Counted from the stretch's first letter, positions 8,870 to 18,355 are shown. The stretch is 64,000 nucleotides of DNA from Pseudomonas fluorescens NCIMB 11764 (GCF_000293885.2 NZ_CP010945.1:6344001-6408000); one strand, 5' to 3'. The notes: a model not told the origin generated them from the letters alone. Made by a program: numbers and translations.

Positions 8870-11092
8870 TTATGGCAGGGAGCGCCAGAAACGCCGTTCC
8901 TGACGCATTGTCCATGCTGGCGTGAAGCGTCCGAGGTGCAGACGAATGGCGCCTTGCTCGGCGCTGTCATGGATCGCCATGCCGCGTTTTTTATAACGGG
9001 CCATGACCGTAGGATGCGGATGACCGAAGGAATTGCCGTTGCCGCGCGAGATCAGCACCGCTTTGGGCTGCAACGCGGCAAGCAGCGCCATCGACGACGA
9101 ACTGCGGCTGCCATGGTGCGGCGCCTGCAACCAGTCGGTGGGCACGGCCAGCGGACTGTCAAGCAGGGCCCGTTCGGCGGCGCTGTCGATATCCCCCGTC
9201 AGCAGCATGCGTTCGCCATTGGCTTCGATCTGCAGGACACAGGATTTTTGATTGCTGTCCGAGGCAGAAGGCCATTGCCAGAGCTGAAACCTCACGTCGT
9301 CCCACGTCCATTGCCGGCCACTCTCGCAGGCCTCGGCGTGCAATTCGACGGGCAAGGCCACGGGGTCGCCGCTGAGCACTCGCGTCACCGGCAAGCCCAG
9401 GGCAACCGCTCGCGCACCGCCGGCGTGATCGGCATCGGCGTGGCTAAGCAACATCACGTCGAGTCCGTCCACGCCCAGTTTGTGCAAGGTGGGCAGCACC
9501 ACTCGCTCGCCGAGGTCGAAGTCGCCGAAGCGCGGGCCGGTGTCATACAACAGCGTGTGATGGCGAGTCCGCACCAGGATAGCCAACCCCTGACCGACAT
9601 CCAGTTGCCAGACTTCGGCGATCCCCTCTGGCAACAGTGGCCGGGGTGGCAAAACCAGCAACAGCAACAGCGGCCAACCCAGCGGGCGCAGCGGTACGCC
9701 ACGCGGCATCAACAACAGAAACGCGCCAAGGGTGCCCAATGCCCATGTCCCCAATGGAATTGCCACGGGCACCCACGCGGGCAATTGGCCAGCCATCAGC
9801 CCAAGGCCCTTGAACAGCCAGTCGATCAACCCGCCCGCCAGCCACAGCAACCCCTCGCCCACATAAGGCAGCGGTAACAACAGGGTCCCCAGCAACGCCG
9901 GCGGCAAGACCAGCAAACTGATCCAGGGCACTGCAAGCAGATTGGCGACCGGCCCGCTGAGACTGATCGGCAGTCCCAGCACCAGCAGCAGCGGGCCCAG
10001 GCCGATTGCGATCAGCCATTGGGCACGGGTCCAGGTTTGCCACCACCGCCAAGGGCCTAGGCGCCCGCCGAAGGTGAAGATCAACACCGCCACCGCCGCG
10101 AAGGACAACCAGAAACCCGGTTGCAGACTCACCAGCGGATCCAGCAACAACACCGCGTTGAGCGCCAGCAACAACGGCCACCAGGCACCGAGGTGGCGAA
10201 ATCGAAGGCGCCACAACAGCACCAGCCCGATCATTACGCAGGCTCGCCGCACCGGTACTTCGAATCCTGCCAGCAGTCCGTAACCAAGGGCAGCGACGAA
10301 TGCCAGTCCGCACGCCCATGGCAGCCACGGCAAGCGATTCGGCCACATACCGTAGCGAGCCAGCCCGGCGATCAGCAGATACACCACGCCTGCCAGTAGA
10401 CCGACGTGCTGCCCGGAAATCACCAGCAGATGCACGGTGCCGGTGTCTTGCAACACCTGCCAATCCTCGCGACCAAGCCCGGCGCCATCCCCCAGCACCA
10501 GCGCCGTCAGTGCACCGGTTCGCCCCTGAGCGTCCACGGCTTGCAAGCGTTGGCGGATGCCGTCACGCCAGGCCCACCGGGCTTCGGCAAGACGCTGGCC
10601 ATCCTTGACGGTCCCGGTTGCACCGATGCGTTGCGCCAGAAGCCAGGCGTCGTAATCGAAGGCATGGGGATTGAGCAGCCCGGCAGGACGCTTCAATTTC
10701 ACCGCCAGCCGCCAGCGTTCGCCACTGTTGACCGGTGATCCGTCGTACCAGGCCAGGCGCATCAGTGAAGGCACTTTTGCCTGTCGCGACCGGGCGTCCA
10801 CCAACTCGAAACGCACAACACCTTCATTATTCTGCGGTAATCCCGTCACCCAGCCTTCGACCCAACGGGTTTCGCCATCGAGATTCGCCGACAGTCGATC
10901 ATCCAGCGCCCACTGCGCATTCGCGCCCGCCCAACTGAAGCCGAACAGGAAAAACGCCACTGGATACGTCCGGAACGGAAGCACCATCAATCCCACTACA
11001 GGCAACACCAGCCATAACCAGACCGGCGGTAACACCGGCAAAAAACGCAGGGCCAGCAGACCCAACGCCAGCGCCATCATCCCTGTGCGCAT
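8870..11092 (-). CDS. comEC: DNA internalization-related competence protein ComEC/Rec2
   Basis: A 740-residue polytopic membrane protein. Residues 1 to about 500 contain many hydrophobic segments and the Competence domain (LVISGQHVGLLAG, with the ISGQHVG signature); the C-terminal part is a metallo-beta-lactamase-like domain with SHADADHAGG near residue 550 and HHGSRSSSS further on. ComEC carries single-stranded DNA across the inner membrane during transformation. ATG at 11092 has AAGGA seven bases upstream, better than an ATG eleven codons earlier. Full-length, so not obviously decayed. It ends 98 bases before exbB. Confidence 0.94.
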   Translation of the reverse strand: MRTGMMALALGLLALRFLPVLPPVWLWLVLPVVGLMVLPFRTYPVAFFLFGFSWAGANAQWALDDRLSANLDGETRWVEGWVTGLPQNNEGVVRFELVDARSRQAKVPSLMRLAWYDGSPVNSGERWRLAVKLKRPAGLLNPHAFDYDAWLLAQRIGATGTVKDGQRLAEARWAWRDGIRQRLQAVDAQGRTGALTALVLGDGAGLGREDWQVLQDTGTVHLLVISGQHVGLLAGVVYLLIAGLARYGMWPNRLPWLPWACGLAFVAALGYGLLAGFEVPVRRACVMIGLVLLWRLRFRHLGAWWPLLLALNAVLLLDPLVSLQPGFWLSFAAVAVLIFTFGGRLGPWRWWQTWTRAQWLIAIGLGPLLLVLGLPISLSGPVANLLAVPWISLLVLPPALLGTLLLPLPYVGEGLLWLAGGLIDWLFKGLGLMAGQLPAWVPVAIPLGTWALGTLGAFLLLMPRGVPLRPLGWPLLLLLVLPPRPLLPEGIAEVWQLDVGQGLAILVRTRHHTLLYDTGPRFGDFDLGERVVLPTLHKLGVDGLDVMLLSHADADHAGGARAVALGLPVTRVLSGDPVALPVELHAEACESGRQWTWDDVRFQLWQWPSASDSNQKSCVLQIEANGERMLLTGDIDSAAERALLDSPLAVPTDWLQAPHHGSRSSSSMALLAALQPKAVLISRGNGNSFGHPHPTVMARYKKRGMAIHDSAEQGAIRLHLGRFTPAWTMRQERRFWRSLP

Positions 11093-11228
11093 AAGCCCGT
11101 CCTTGAGAGTCCACACCCTAGGCATAGCCGGCTCATGGCACGCGCATCGTTATTAATTGTCACAAAGTCTGAATGGGCGGCTCATAGAATCCAGACATAC
11201 TTGCCGCCTTAACCGACCGAGAAGCCCT

Positions 11229-11747
11229 ATGCCCCGGCGCTTATTCAAACGTTACATGCCAGACCCGACCAGCATCAGGGAACACAAATCCTTACGCTTT
11301 CTCGGCACTCTGCTGCATGACCCGAACCTCTGGCACCTCAACCGTCACTCGGTCGCGCGGGCCATGGCGGTGGGTTTGTTCGCGGCGTTCCTGCCCATTC
11401 CATTGCAGATGCTGGTGGCGGCCGTCCTCGCCATCGTCGTGCGGGGCAACATGCCGATTGCTGTCAGTCTGGTGTGGCTGACTAACCCGATTACCATGCC
11501 AGCGGTGTTCTTTTGTACCTATCAGACTGGGGCGTGGCTGATGGATGTGCCGGCTCGTCATTTGCCGGATGAGTTGACCTGGGAATGGATCAGCGGCGAA
11601 CTCTCTACGCTCTGGCAACCGTTTTTGCTGGGTTCGGTGGTGGTGGGGCTGGTATTGGGCGCCCTCGCCTATTGCCTGGTGATGATGTATTGGCGGTGGT
11701 GGGTGGGTCGGCAGTGGGCTCGGCGGAAGAAAAAGCGGATGCAATGA
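11229..11747 (+). CDS. DUF2062 domain-containing membrane protein
   Basis: A 172-residue protein (MPRRLFKRYMPDPTSIREHK) with the DUF2062 core: an amphipathic N-terminus followed by two or three membrane segments (FAAFLPIPLQMLVAAVLAI, and a C-terminal pair near residues 120-160). The family is widespread in proteobacteria and its function is not known. The frame is open upstream to 11157, but the ATG at 11229 matches the conserved family start. It is divergent from comEC and followed by a terminator. Confidence 0.85.
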   Translation: MPRRLFKRYMPDPTSIREHKSLRFLGTLLHDPNLWHLNRHSVARAMAVGLFAAFLPIPLQMLVAAVLAIVVRGNMPIAVSLVWLTNPITMPAVFFCTYQTGAWLMDVPARHLPDELTWEWISGELSTLWQPFLLGSVVVGLVLGALAYCLVMMYWRWWVGRQWARRKKKRMQ

Positions 11748-11752
11748 ATGTT

Positions 11753-11780
11753 AAAAGGCCTCCGTGTTGGGAGGCCTTTG
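11753..11780 (+). terminator. Rho-independent terminator after the DUF2062 gene
   Basis: Stem AAGGCCTCC / GGAGGCCTT with a short loop, preceded by A residues and followed by TTTG. It starts six bases past the DUF2062 stop. The T-run is short, so efficiency is uncertain. Confidence 0.65.
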
Positions 11781-11799
11781 TTGGTGGACTGGCTTGGGG

Positions 11800-11928
11800 T
11801 ACATATCCGTTTCTTCGGTAATGGCTGCTATTGGTTCCGCCTTTACGGCGGGTTACTTGGAAAAGCGCCAAGTGACTCGCCGTAAGGGCGAAACCGTAAT
11901 CAGCCGTTACCGCAGCAACGGATATGTA
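11800..11928. repeat. 129-bp imperfect palindromic repeat, copy 1 (both arms)
   Basis: Two 61-base arms (11800-11860 and 11868-11928) are reverse complements at 50 of 61 positions around a 7-base loop AAAAGCG. The ends read TACATATCCGTT and AACGGATATGTA. Related sequence occurs at 23711-23773, 27440-27510 and 27900-27990. It lies between the DUF2062 terminator and the stop of the ABC permease gene, three bases from that stop. Open frames inside (for example one beginning MALFQVTRRKGG) are by-products of the repeat. Confidence 0.85.
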
Positions 11929-11931
11929 CGC

Positions 11932-12711
11932 TTAAGTACGCATCCCCCGCCCACTCACCAACAATCGCGCACACCCGATATACAGCACCACCGTCGCCAC
12001 CAGCATGAACGTGATCGCCACACTGATCCGGATATCCGAAACCCCAAGAATCCCGTAGCGGAACGCATTGACCATATGCAGCACCGGATTCGCCAACGAC
12101 ACCGTCTGCCAGAACGGCGGCAACAACGAGATCGAGTAAAACACCCCGCCCAGGTAAGTCAGCGGCGTCAGCACAAACGTCGGGATGATCGAAATATCAT
12201 CAAAATTGCGCGCAAACACCGCATTGATGAACCCCAGGAGAGAGAAGATCGTTGCCGTCAGCACCACCACCAGAATGGTCACGCCCAGGTGATGCACCTG
12301 CAACTGAGTGAAGAACAGCGACAACAGCGTCACGATCAGCCCGACCATCAACCCGCGCAGCACGCCACCCAGGGTATAGCCGATCAGGATCGTATGCGGC
12401 GACACCGGCGACACCATCAACTCTTCGATGGAACGCTGGAACTTGCTGCCGAAGAAACTCGACACCACGTTGCCATAGGAGTTGGTGATCACCGACATCA
12501 TGATCAGCCCTGGCACGATGTATTCCATGTAGGTGAAACCACCCATGTCACCGATCTGACGGCCAATCAGGTTACCGAAGATCACGAAGTACAAAACCAT
12601 CGTGATCGCCGGCGGCAGCAGCGTCTGCGGCCAGATCCGGGTGAAGCGTTTGACCTCACGGTAAACGATGGTATTGAGCGCGACGAGGTTGGGTTGCAGC
12701 TCCGAACTCAT
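11932..12711 (-). CDS. ABC-2 type transporter permease (YadH-like)
   Basis: A 259-residue inner-membrane protein with about six hydrophobic segments and the ABC2_membrane fold. It pairs with the ATPase encoded just upstream, overlapping it by four bases. The two-gene layout and sequence style (LIGRQIGDMGGFTYMEYIVPG) match YadG/YadH, an exporter of unknown substrate in many gamma-proteobacteria. The 3' end abuts the palindromic repeat. Confidence 0.9.
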   Translation of the reverse strand: MSSELQPNLVALNTIVYREVKRFTRIWPQTLLPPAITMVLYFVIFGNLIGRQIGDMGGFTYMEYIVPGLIMMSVITNSYGNVVSSFFGSKFQRSIEELMVSPVSPHTILIGYTLGGVLRGLMVGLIVTLLSLFFTQLQVHHLGVTILVVVLTATIFSLLGFINAVFARNFDDISIIPTFVLTPLTYLGGVFYSISLLPPFWQTVSLANPVLHMVNAFRYGILGVSDIRISVAITFMLVATVVLYIGCARLLVSGRGMRT

Positions 12712-13640
12712 ACCGCCACCTTCGACAGATTTTTCTCCACCAGGGACACGAACAACTCCTCGAGGCGATTGGTTTTGTTACGCAGGCTCAACACTTCGAT
12801 GTTCTGCTGCGCCAGTTGAGTGAACAGCGCGGTGATGCCCATGGACTTGTCGACCTGGACCTCAAGGGTATGAGCGTCGAGCAACCGGGTCGGGTAACCC
12901 AGCAACTGCGGCGCAACGCTCAATGTGTTTTTCGTGTCGAGCAGGAAGGTTTCCACATGCAACTGGCCGAGCAGCTGTTTCATGCTGGTGTTCTCGACGA
13001 TGGTGCCGTGATCGATGATGCCGATATTGCGGCACAACTGCTCAGCCTCTTCCAGATAGTGCGTGGTGAGGATGATGGTGATGCCCTTCTGGTTCAGCTC
13101 TGTCAGGAACGTCCACATCGAACGACGCAGTTCGATATCCACCCCCGCCGTCGGTTCGTCGAGGATCAGCAGGCGCGGTTCGTGAACCAGCGCGCGGGCG
13201 ATCATCAGTCGACGCTTCATGCCACCGGACAGCGAACGCGATGGCACATCGCGCTTGTCCCACAGCCCGAGCTGGGTCAGGTACTGTTCGGCGCGTTCCT
13301 TGGCGATTTTCGGCGGGATGCCGTAGTAACCCGCCTGGGTCACGACGATGTCGAACGTTTTTTCGAACTGGTTGAAGTTGAATTCCTGGGGCACCACGCC
13401 AATGCAACGCTTGAGCGCCGCCGGCTCTTTGTCCAGGTCGTGACCGAAGACGTTCACCGTGCCGCTGGTCTTGTTCACCAGGGTCGAAAGAATGCCGATG
13501 GTCGTGGATTTGCCGGCGCCGTTCGGGCCAAGCAAAGCGAAAAAGTCACCTTCGGCGACGTCCAGATCGATACCACTCAGGGCCTGGAAACCGTTGCCGT
13601 AGGTTTTGGTTAGCTGCCGGATGGACAGAGCGGAACTCAT
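12708..13640 (-). CDS. ABC transporter ATP-binding protein (YadG-like)
   Basis: A 310-residue ATPase with Walker A GPNGAGKST, the signature LSGGMKRRL, Walker B LLILDEP followed by TAGVD, and the H-loop in TTHYLEEAE. A C-terminal extension of about 70 residues follows the nucleotide-binding domain. The start ATG at 13640 (MSSALSIRQLTKTYG) is chosen over upstream codons because homologous N-termini begin there. It forms an exporter with the downstream ABC-2 permease. Confidence 0.93.
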   Translation of the reverse strand: MSSALSIRQLTKTYGNGFQALSGIDLDVAEGDFFALLGPNGAGKSTTIGILSTLVNKTSGTVNVFGHDLDKEPAALKRCIGVVPQEFNFNQFEKTFDIVVTQAGYYGIPPKIAKERAEQYLTQLGLWDKRDVPSRSLSGGMKRRLMIARALVHEPRLLILDEPTAGVDIELRRSMWTFLTELNQKGITIILTTHYLEEAEQLCRNIGIIDHGTIVENTSMKQLLGQLHVETFLLDTKNTLSVAPQLLGYPTRLLDAHTLEVQVDKSMGITALFTQLAQQNIEVLSLRNKTNRLEELFVSLVEKNLSKVAV

Positions 13641-13773
13641 ATCGGATTTATGCACCAAGAAGGGAAGAAAGGGATCAATAAGGGCGGGCGGCGAACAATG
13701 CAACCGCGGCGCATGAGCGCAATGGTGCTTGTCACCGCCACACAAGTACAGTCAAGCGTGTCGATAGTGAGTA

Positions 13774-14397
13774 TTAAGTCAACGCGGTCATGACGGCTTT
13801 CCTGTACGCCGGACGCTGCTTCAGTCGCGCATACCAGGCCTCCAGATGAGGCTGTGACGCACGCTCGATCGGCATCTCGAACCAGGCATAAATGAAGCTG
13901 CCGAGAGGAATGTCGCCCATGCCGATTTCATCGCCTGACAAGTACGGTTTGGCCGCCAGTGCCTGATCGGCCATCGCCAGCAAACCTTCGCACTCTTTGA
14001 TAGCGGCGTTGATTGACGGCCAGTCCTGCTGGTCTTCCGGCGTGCGCAAGACACCCCAGAACACAGTACGAAACGGGCCGGAAAAACTTGAAGTGGTCCA
14101 GTCCATCCATTTGTCAGCTGTAGCGCGGGCTTGAAGATTTTCCGGGTACCAGGCAGTGCCGCTGGCGTGCAGAGCCATCAGGTAACGAACGATGGCGTTG
14201 GATTCCCACAGCACAAAACCGTCGTCCTCGATGACCGGCACACGGCCATTGGGGTTCATCGCGCGGTACTCCGGCGTGTCGACGACCCCAAAGGCGCCGC
14301 CCGCATCGATGGCCTCATAGGCCAGGCCCAGTTCCTCGGCGGCCCACAAAGGTTTTCTGACATTCGACGAATTTTTCCGACCCCAGATTTTCAGCAT
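13774..14397 (-). CDS. Glutathione S-transferase family protein
   Basis: A 207-residue cytoplasmic GST. The N-terminal thioredoxin-like domain shows GRVPVIEDDGFVLWESNAI, with the cis-proline before VIE and the glutathione gamma-glutamyl-binding ES. The N-terminal KIWGRKNSSNVRK suggests a serine catalytic residue, as in theta/beta-like GSTs. The C-terminal helical domain is of normal length. Monocistronic by layout; substrate unknown. Confidence 0.9.
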   Translation of the reverse strand: MLKIWGRKNSSNVRKPLWAAEELGLAYEAIDAGGAFGVVDTPEYRAMNPNGRVPVIEDDGFVLWESNAIVRYLMALHASGTAWYPENLQARATADKWMDWTTSSFSGPFRTVFWGVLRTPEDQQDWPSINAAIKECEGLLAMADQALAAKPYLSGDEIGMGDIPLGSFIYAWFEMPIERASQPHLEAWYARLKQRPAYRKAVMTALT

Positions 14398-14440
14398 GAC
14401 CGCCTCTTTATGGATGAATGCGCAGGCAGCATACGCCGGA

Positions 14441-15100
14441 TCAGGCGCGACTCAAATCGCTCTGCATGTCACCCAGCAGCGGCGGCAGCTGTTCGCTGAA
14501 CAGATGCGGGTAGCACTTTTCCAGGTGCTCGAAAAAGAACGTTTCCGGCACGTCGGTGAACTGGCCGTGATCGATCAGGTATTCCATCAATTGCTCGCCG
14601 TCGCGATTGAAGGGGTGGAAAACACTGTCGTTGATCCCGTCGAATTCCAGCGGCGCCACGTTGAACAGTTCGCAGAGCTTCTGGTTGAACGCCGGCGTAG
14701 CTTTGACCCAGCGATCGTTCAGGTACAACTCTGTATAACCATGCATGGCGAACACGTCGCTCTTGAGCAATTCCAGCAAACGCGGGGTCGACAAATGATT
14801 GCGCACATCTGCCAGACCGATCCGCGCGGGAATCCCGCAGTGCCGGGCCGCACCGGCCAGCAGCGTGGCTTTGGGCACGCAATAACTTTCACCGGCCTCC
14901 AGCGCATAACTGCCACGCAAGGTGTCTGGATCGCGGCTGAACGTATAGGGGTTGTAACGTACGGCCTCGCGCACCGCGTAATAAAGATTGATCGCCTGCT
15001 CGAGGGGGTCGCGGTGACTGCCACGATGTTTTTCGGCGAACTCCACCACCGACAGGTGGTCACTATCGATGAAGCGGCCGGGACGCAGATACTCGTGCAT
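14441..15100 (-). CDS. Transglutaminase-like domain protein
   Basis: A 219-residue protein. A conserved Cys lies in GESYCVPKATLLAGAAR, followed by a His in MHGYTELYL; the position where the catalytic Asp is expected reads KATPAFN, so the third residue of the usual Cys-His-Asp triad is not obvious. Such proteins may act as cysteine proteases or peptidoglycan-related hydrolases, or may be inactive. The start at 15100 has AGGAG nine bases upstream, whereas the upstream frame extension to 15175 has none. No signal peptide. It is divergent from fadE. Confidence 0.82.
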   Translation of the reverse strand: MHEYLRPGRFIDSDHLSVVEFAEKHRGSHRDPLEQAINLYYAVREAVRYNPYTFSRDPDTLRGSYALEAGESYCVPKATLLAGAARHCGIPARIGLADVRNHLSTPRLLELLKSDVFAMHGYTELYLNDRWVKATPAFNQKLCELFNVAPLEFDGINDSVFHPFNRDGEQLMEYLIDHGQFTDVPETFFFEHLEKCYPHLFSEQLPPLLGDMQSDLSRA

Positions 15101-15207
15101 GAGAACAATCTCCTGGGGAAGCCACGAGTCTAACGACAGGTTCAGCACAGAGATAACGACGTTTCGGCCAAACATGGACGCTTAGCCGCCCGCCCAACGA
15201 ACGATCC

Positions 15208-15227
15208 GGACCGGTACCAACCGGTCC
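15208..15227. promoter_or_regulatory. Perfect inverted repeat between the transglutaminase-like gene and fadE
   Basis: GGACCGGT and ACCGGTCC, 8-base perfect arms with a 4-base spacer, lie 108 bases upstream of one start and 118 bases upstream of the other. The shape fits a TetR-type or similar dimeric regulator. I infer an operator; no regulator gene lies next to it. Confidence 0.45.
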
Positions 15228-15344
15228 TGCAAAGCTCATCGAAGTTTCCCAAGATTTCAATCACATCGCTCTGACCACCCTGTTTTGCGGATGCCGTCTA
15301 AGCTCTGAAGGTTGTTTTTGCCCTTGTTTCACGGAGGATTAAAT

Positions 15345-17792
15345 ATGCTGCTGTTGTGGATACTGGTTCTGGTTGTCGGGATTGCGTATTTAGCCCACCG
15401 CCGTATCGCCCCGCTGCCCGCCCTGTGCATCGTCGCCGTTTATATGGTGGCGATGGGCGCCTTCAGCCGCGCGCCAGGCTGGTTACTGCTGGTGCTGTGG
15501 GTGTTGATAGCGGCTGTCGCGGTGCCCTTGTTGCTGCCCGACCTGCGCCGTAAATACTTCAGCGCGCCGCTGTTCAGCTGGTTCGAGAAAACCCTGCCGC
15601 CGATGTCGGAAACCGAGCGCGATGCCATCGACGCCGGCACGGTCTGGTGGGACGGCGAGCTGTTCAGCGGCCGGCCGGACTGGGACAAACTGCTGTCCTA
15701 TCCAAAAGCTCAATTGACTGAAGAGGAACAGGCCTTCATCGATGGCCCGACCGATGAACTCTGCGCGATGGTCAGCGACTGGCAGATCGGGCAAGACATG
15801 GACCTGCCTGCCGAAGCCTGGGCCCACATCAAGGAAAACGGTTTCTTCGCCCTGATCATTCCCAAGGAATACGGCGGCAAGGGTTTTTCTGCCTACGCAC
15901 ACTCCCAGGTGGCCATGAAACTGGCCACCCGCAGCGGTGACCTTGCGTCCACCGTGATGGTCCCCAACTCCCTCGGCCCGGCCGAGCTGTTGCTGCATTA
16001 CGGTACCGACGAACAACGCAACCATTACCTGCCACGTCTGGCACGCGGCGATGACATTCCGTGCTTCGCATTGACCGGGCCACTGGCCGGCTCCGATGCC
16101 GGTTCGATGCCCGACACCGGAGTGATCTGCAAAGGCGAATGGGAAGGCAAGGAAACCCTCGGTCTGCGCCTGAACTGGGAAAAGCGTTACATCACCCTCG
16201 GCCCCGTGGCCACCCTCCTCGGCCTGGCATTCAAGGCGTACGACCCGGATCACCTGCTGGGCGATGAAGAAGACCTGGGCATCAGCCTGGCGCTGGTTCC
16301 GACCGATACCGCCGGTGTTGAAATCGGCCGTCGTCACTTGCCACTGGGCGCAGCCTTCATGAACGGCCCGAATTCCGGCAAGGACGTGTTCATTCCGCTG
16401 GATTTCCTCATCGGTGGCCAGGAGATGCTTGGCAAAGGCTGGATGATGCTGATGAACTGCCTGTCGATCGGGCGCTCGATTTCGTTGCCCGCCGTCGGCA
16501 CCGGCGCGGCGAAGTTCACCAGCCTGGTGACCGGTCAGTACGCGCAGATTCGTGAGCAGTTCAATGTGCCATTGTCGGCGTTCGAGGGTATTCAGGAAGC
16601 CATGGCGCGCATCGGCGGCAATGCCTGGATGATGGACGCGGCGCGGATGCTCACCGCCAACGCGGTGGACCTGGGCGAGAAACCGTCGGTGTTGTCGGCG
16701 ATTCTCAAATACCACCTCACCGAGCGCGGCCGCGAATGCATCAGCCACGCCATGGACGTTCATGGCGGCAAGGCGATCATCATGGGGCCAAACAATTACC
16801 TTGGCCGCAGCTGGAATGGCGCGCCGATCTTCATCACCGTGGAAGGCGCGAACATCCTCTCGCGCAACCTGATGATCTTCGGCCAGGGCGCGATTCGTTG
16901 CCATCCCTTCGTCCTGAAAGAAATGGCCCTTGCCGGGCGTGAAGACAAGGATCAAGCCCTCATCGAGTTCGATGGCCTGCTGCTCCAGCACATCGGTTTT
17001 GCCGTGAGCAATGCGGCCAGCACGCTGGTGCTGAACCTGGGTTTCGGTCACTTCGAACATGCTCCGGGAGACAAGCTCAGCCAGGGTTACTTCCGTGCGC
17101 TCAACCGGCAGGCCGCTGCGTTTGCCATGCTCGCCGACTTGAGCATGATGTTGCTCGGCGGTGAACTCAAACGTCGCGAACGCCTGTCGGCGCGTCTGGG
17201 AGATGTGCTCAGCAACCTGTACCTCGCTTCCGCCGCACTCAAGCGCTATCACGACCTTGATTCACCCGGGCACATGGCGCCCCTGTTCACCTGGGCCATG
17301 GAAGAAAGCCTTGGTCAGTCGGAACGGGCACTGGATGAGTTGCTGACCAATTTCCCGAACAAGGTGCTGGGCTGCCTGTTGCGGGTGATCGTGTTTCCGT
17401 TCGGTCGCCGCCATAAAGGGCCGTCGGACAAACTCGGCGCCGAAGTGGCCGCAGTGATTGGCCGGGCCAAGGGCGATCCGACCCTCGAAGAATTGCTCGG
17501 TGGTTGTTTCCGTCCGCAATCGGCGGATGACGCCGTGGGTGCCCTGCAACACGCCTGCGACCTGCTGGACGCGGCACAGGCCGTGCAGAAAAAACTGCAT
17601 GTGGCGCTCAAAAGCGGTCAGGTCAAACCGGTTGCCGGGGAAAACGTCATCGATGCCGCGCTGGAGGCTGGCGTGTTGCAACCCGTGGAGGCGCAAAAAC
17701 TGCGTGAGGCGGAAGTGGCGCGGCGCAAGGTGATCGATGTCGATGATTTCGACAAAGAGGAGCTGACGCTGGCGGCAGGAAAAGTCCGCTGA
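15345..17792 (+). CDS. fadE: Acyl-CoA dehydrogenase FadE
   Basis: An 815-residue protein, the size of E. coli FadE. An N-terminal pair of hydrophobic segments (residues about 1-60) anchors it to the inner membrane. The acyl-CoA dehydrogenase domains follow (for example FALTGPLAGSDAGSMPDTG in the middle domain, FAD/CoA-binding C-terminal domain), then a DUF1974-type C-terminal region. It makes trans-2-enoyl-CoA in the first step of beta-oxidation. The ATG at 15345 has GGAGG upstream. The orthologue in P. aeruginosa is PA2815 by memory. Confidence 0.95.
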   Translation: MLLLWILVLVVGIAYLAHRRIAPLPALCIVAVYMVAMGAFSRAPGWLLLVLWVLIAAVAVPLLLPDLRRKYFSAPLFSWFEKTLPPMSETERDAIDAGTVWWDGELFSGRPDWDKLLSYPKAQLTEEEQAFIDGPTDELCAMVSDWQIGQDMDLPAEAWAHIKENGFFALIIPKEYGGKGFSAYAHSQVAMKLATRSGDLASTVMVPNSLGPAELLLHYGTDEQRNHYLPRLARGDDIPCFALTGPLAGSDAGSMPDTGVICKGEWEGKETLGLRLNWEKRYITLGPVATLLGLAFKAYDPDHLLGDEEDLGISLALVPTDTAGVEIGRRHLPLGAAFMNGPNSGKDVFIPLDFLIGGQEMLGKGWMMLMNCLSIGRSISLPAVGTGAAKFTSLVTGQYAQIREQFNVPLSAFEGIQEAMARIGGNAWMMDAARMLTANAVDLGEKPSVLSAILKYHLTERGRECISHAMDVHGGKAIIMGPNNYLGRSWNGAPIFITVEGANILSRNLMIFGQGAIRCHPFVLKEMALAGREDKDQALIEFDGLLLQHIGFAVSNAASTLVLNLGFGHFEHAPGDKLSQGYFRALNRQAAAFAMLADLSMMLLGGELKRRERLSARLGDVLSNLYLASAALKRYHDLDSPGHMAPLFTWAMEESLGQSERALDELLTNFPNKVLGCLLRVIVFPFGRRHKGPSDKLGAEVAAVIGRAKGDPTLEELLGGCFRPQSADDAVGALQHACDLLDAAQAVQKKLHVALKSGQVKPVAGENVIDAALEAGVLQPVEAQKLREAEVARRKVIDVDDFDKEELTLAAGKVR

Positions 17793-17866
17793 TCCAGCCA
17801 GTCATGTAAAAAGGTGCGCGGGCGCTTTATACTCCCGCGCCCGTTTTGCTCTTGAGGACTTATCTC

Positions 17867-18274
17867 GTGTCCAACGTCGTTGCCGATCATCTCGTCTTGC
17901 TTGACCACTTGCGCAGCATCCTGGTCGCCGTGGGTGAGGCCGAACAGGTTCCCGAAGAAAGCCATGCCTTGTTCCTGGAGCGCTTCGACGAACTGCGTGC
18001 GTTGCTGCCGGTCGACCCGATCGAAAGCCAATACCTGGGCCAGGACATCCTGTGTCAGGTGATTACCCGCTACCCGCAAATCGCCCACCTCGTCCCGCGC
18101 GACCTGCTGTGGTACTTCGCCGGTGACTGCCTGCATTACATGCCCGATGATGAAATCGACTTGTATCAGGCGCTGGAAGAGCGTCGCTTCGAAGCGGAAC
18201 AGAACGATGAACCGTTCGACTGGAATCAGGAAAAGCAATTGCTGGCAATGTCGAACAATGACAGCAAGCACTGA
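17867..18274 (+). CDS. PA2817-family conserved hypothetical protein
   Basis: A 135-residue acidic, mostly helical protein with no membrane segment. I chose GTG at 17867 because GAGGA lies about nine bases upstream; the frame continues upstream to 17846 without a ribosome binding site. I recognise it as the small conserved protein that follows fadE in Pseudomonas (PA2817 family); its function is unknown. A TATACT hexamer inside a GC-rich hairpin just upstream (17816-17840) may be its own promoter -10. A strong terminator follows. Confidence 0.8.
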   Translation: MSNVVADHLVLLDHLRSILVAVGEAEQVPEESHALFLERFDELRALLPVDPIESQYLGQDILCQVITRYPQIAHLVPRDLLWYFAGDCLHYMPDDEIDLYQALEERRFEAEQNDEPFDWNQEKQLLAMSNNDSKH

Positions 18275-18291
18275 TTGCTGATCAGAAATGC

Positions 18292-18328
18292 AAAAGGCCC
18301 GCATGGTTGAACATGCGGGCCTTTTTTT
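18292..18328 (+). terminator. Rho-independent terminator
   Basis: A perfect stem AAAAGGCCCGCATG / CATGCGGGCCTTTT with a 6-base loop and a run of seven T. It ends the PA2817-family gene and, because of the A-run on the left, could also serve leftward transcription. Confidence 0.92.
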
Positions 18329-18355
18329 AGATCACAAAAATCAAAAGATCTTGCT

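Noticed and set aside
11605..11871. Small open frames inside the palindromic repeat (MALFQVTRRKGG type)
   Set aside because: They recur in every copy of the repeat and overlap the inverted arms, so they are repeat by-products, not genes.
17816..17840. Hairpin after fadE as a terminator
   Set aside because: The stem is 7 bases with an 11-base loop and only a weak TTTT follows; the loop contains a TATACT that more likely is a promoter -10 for the next gene.
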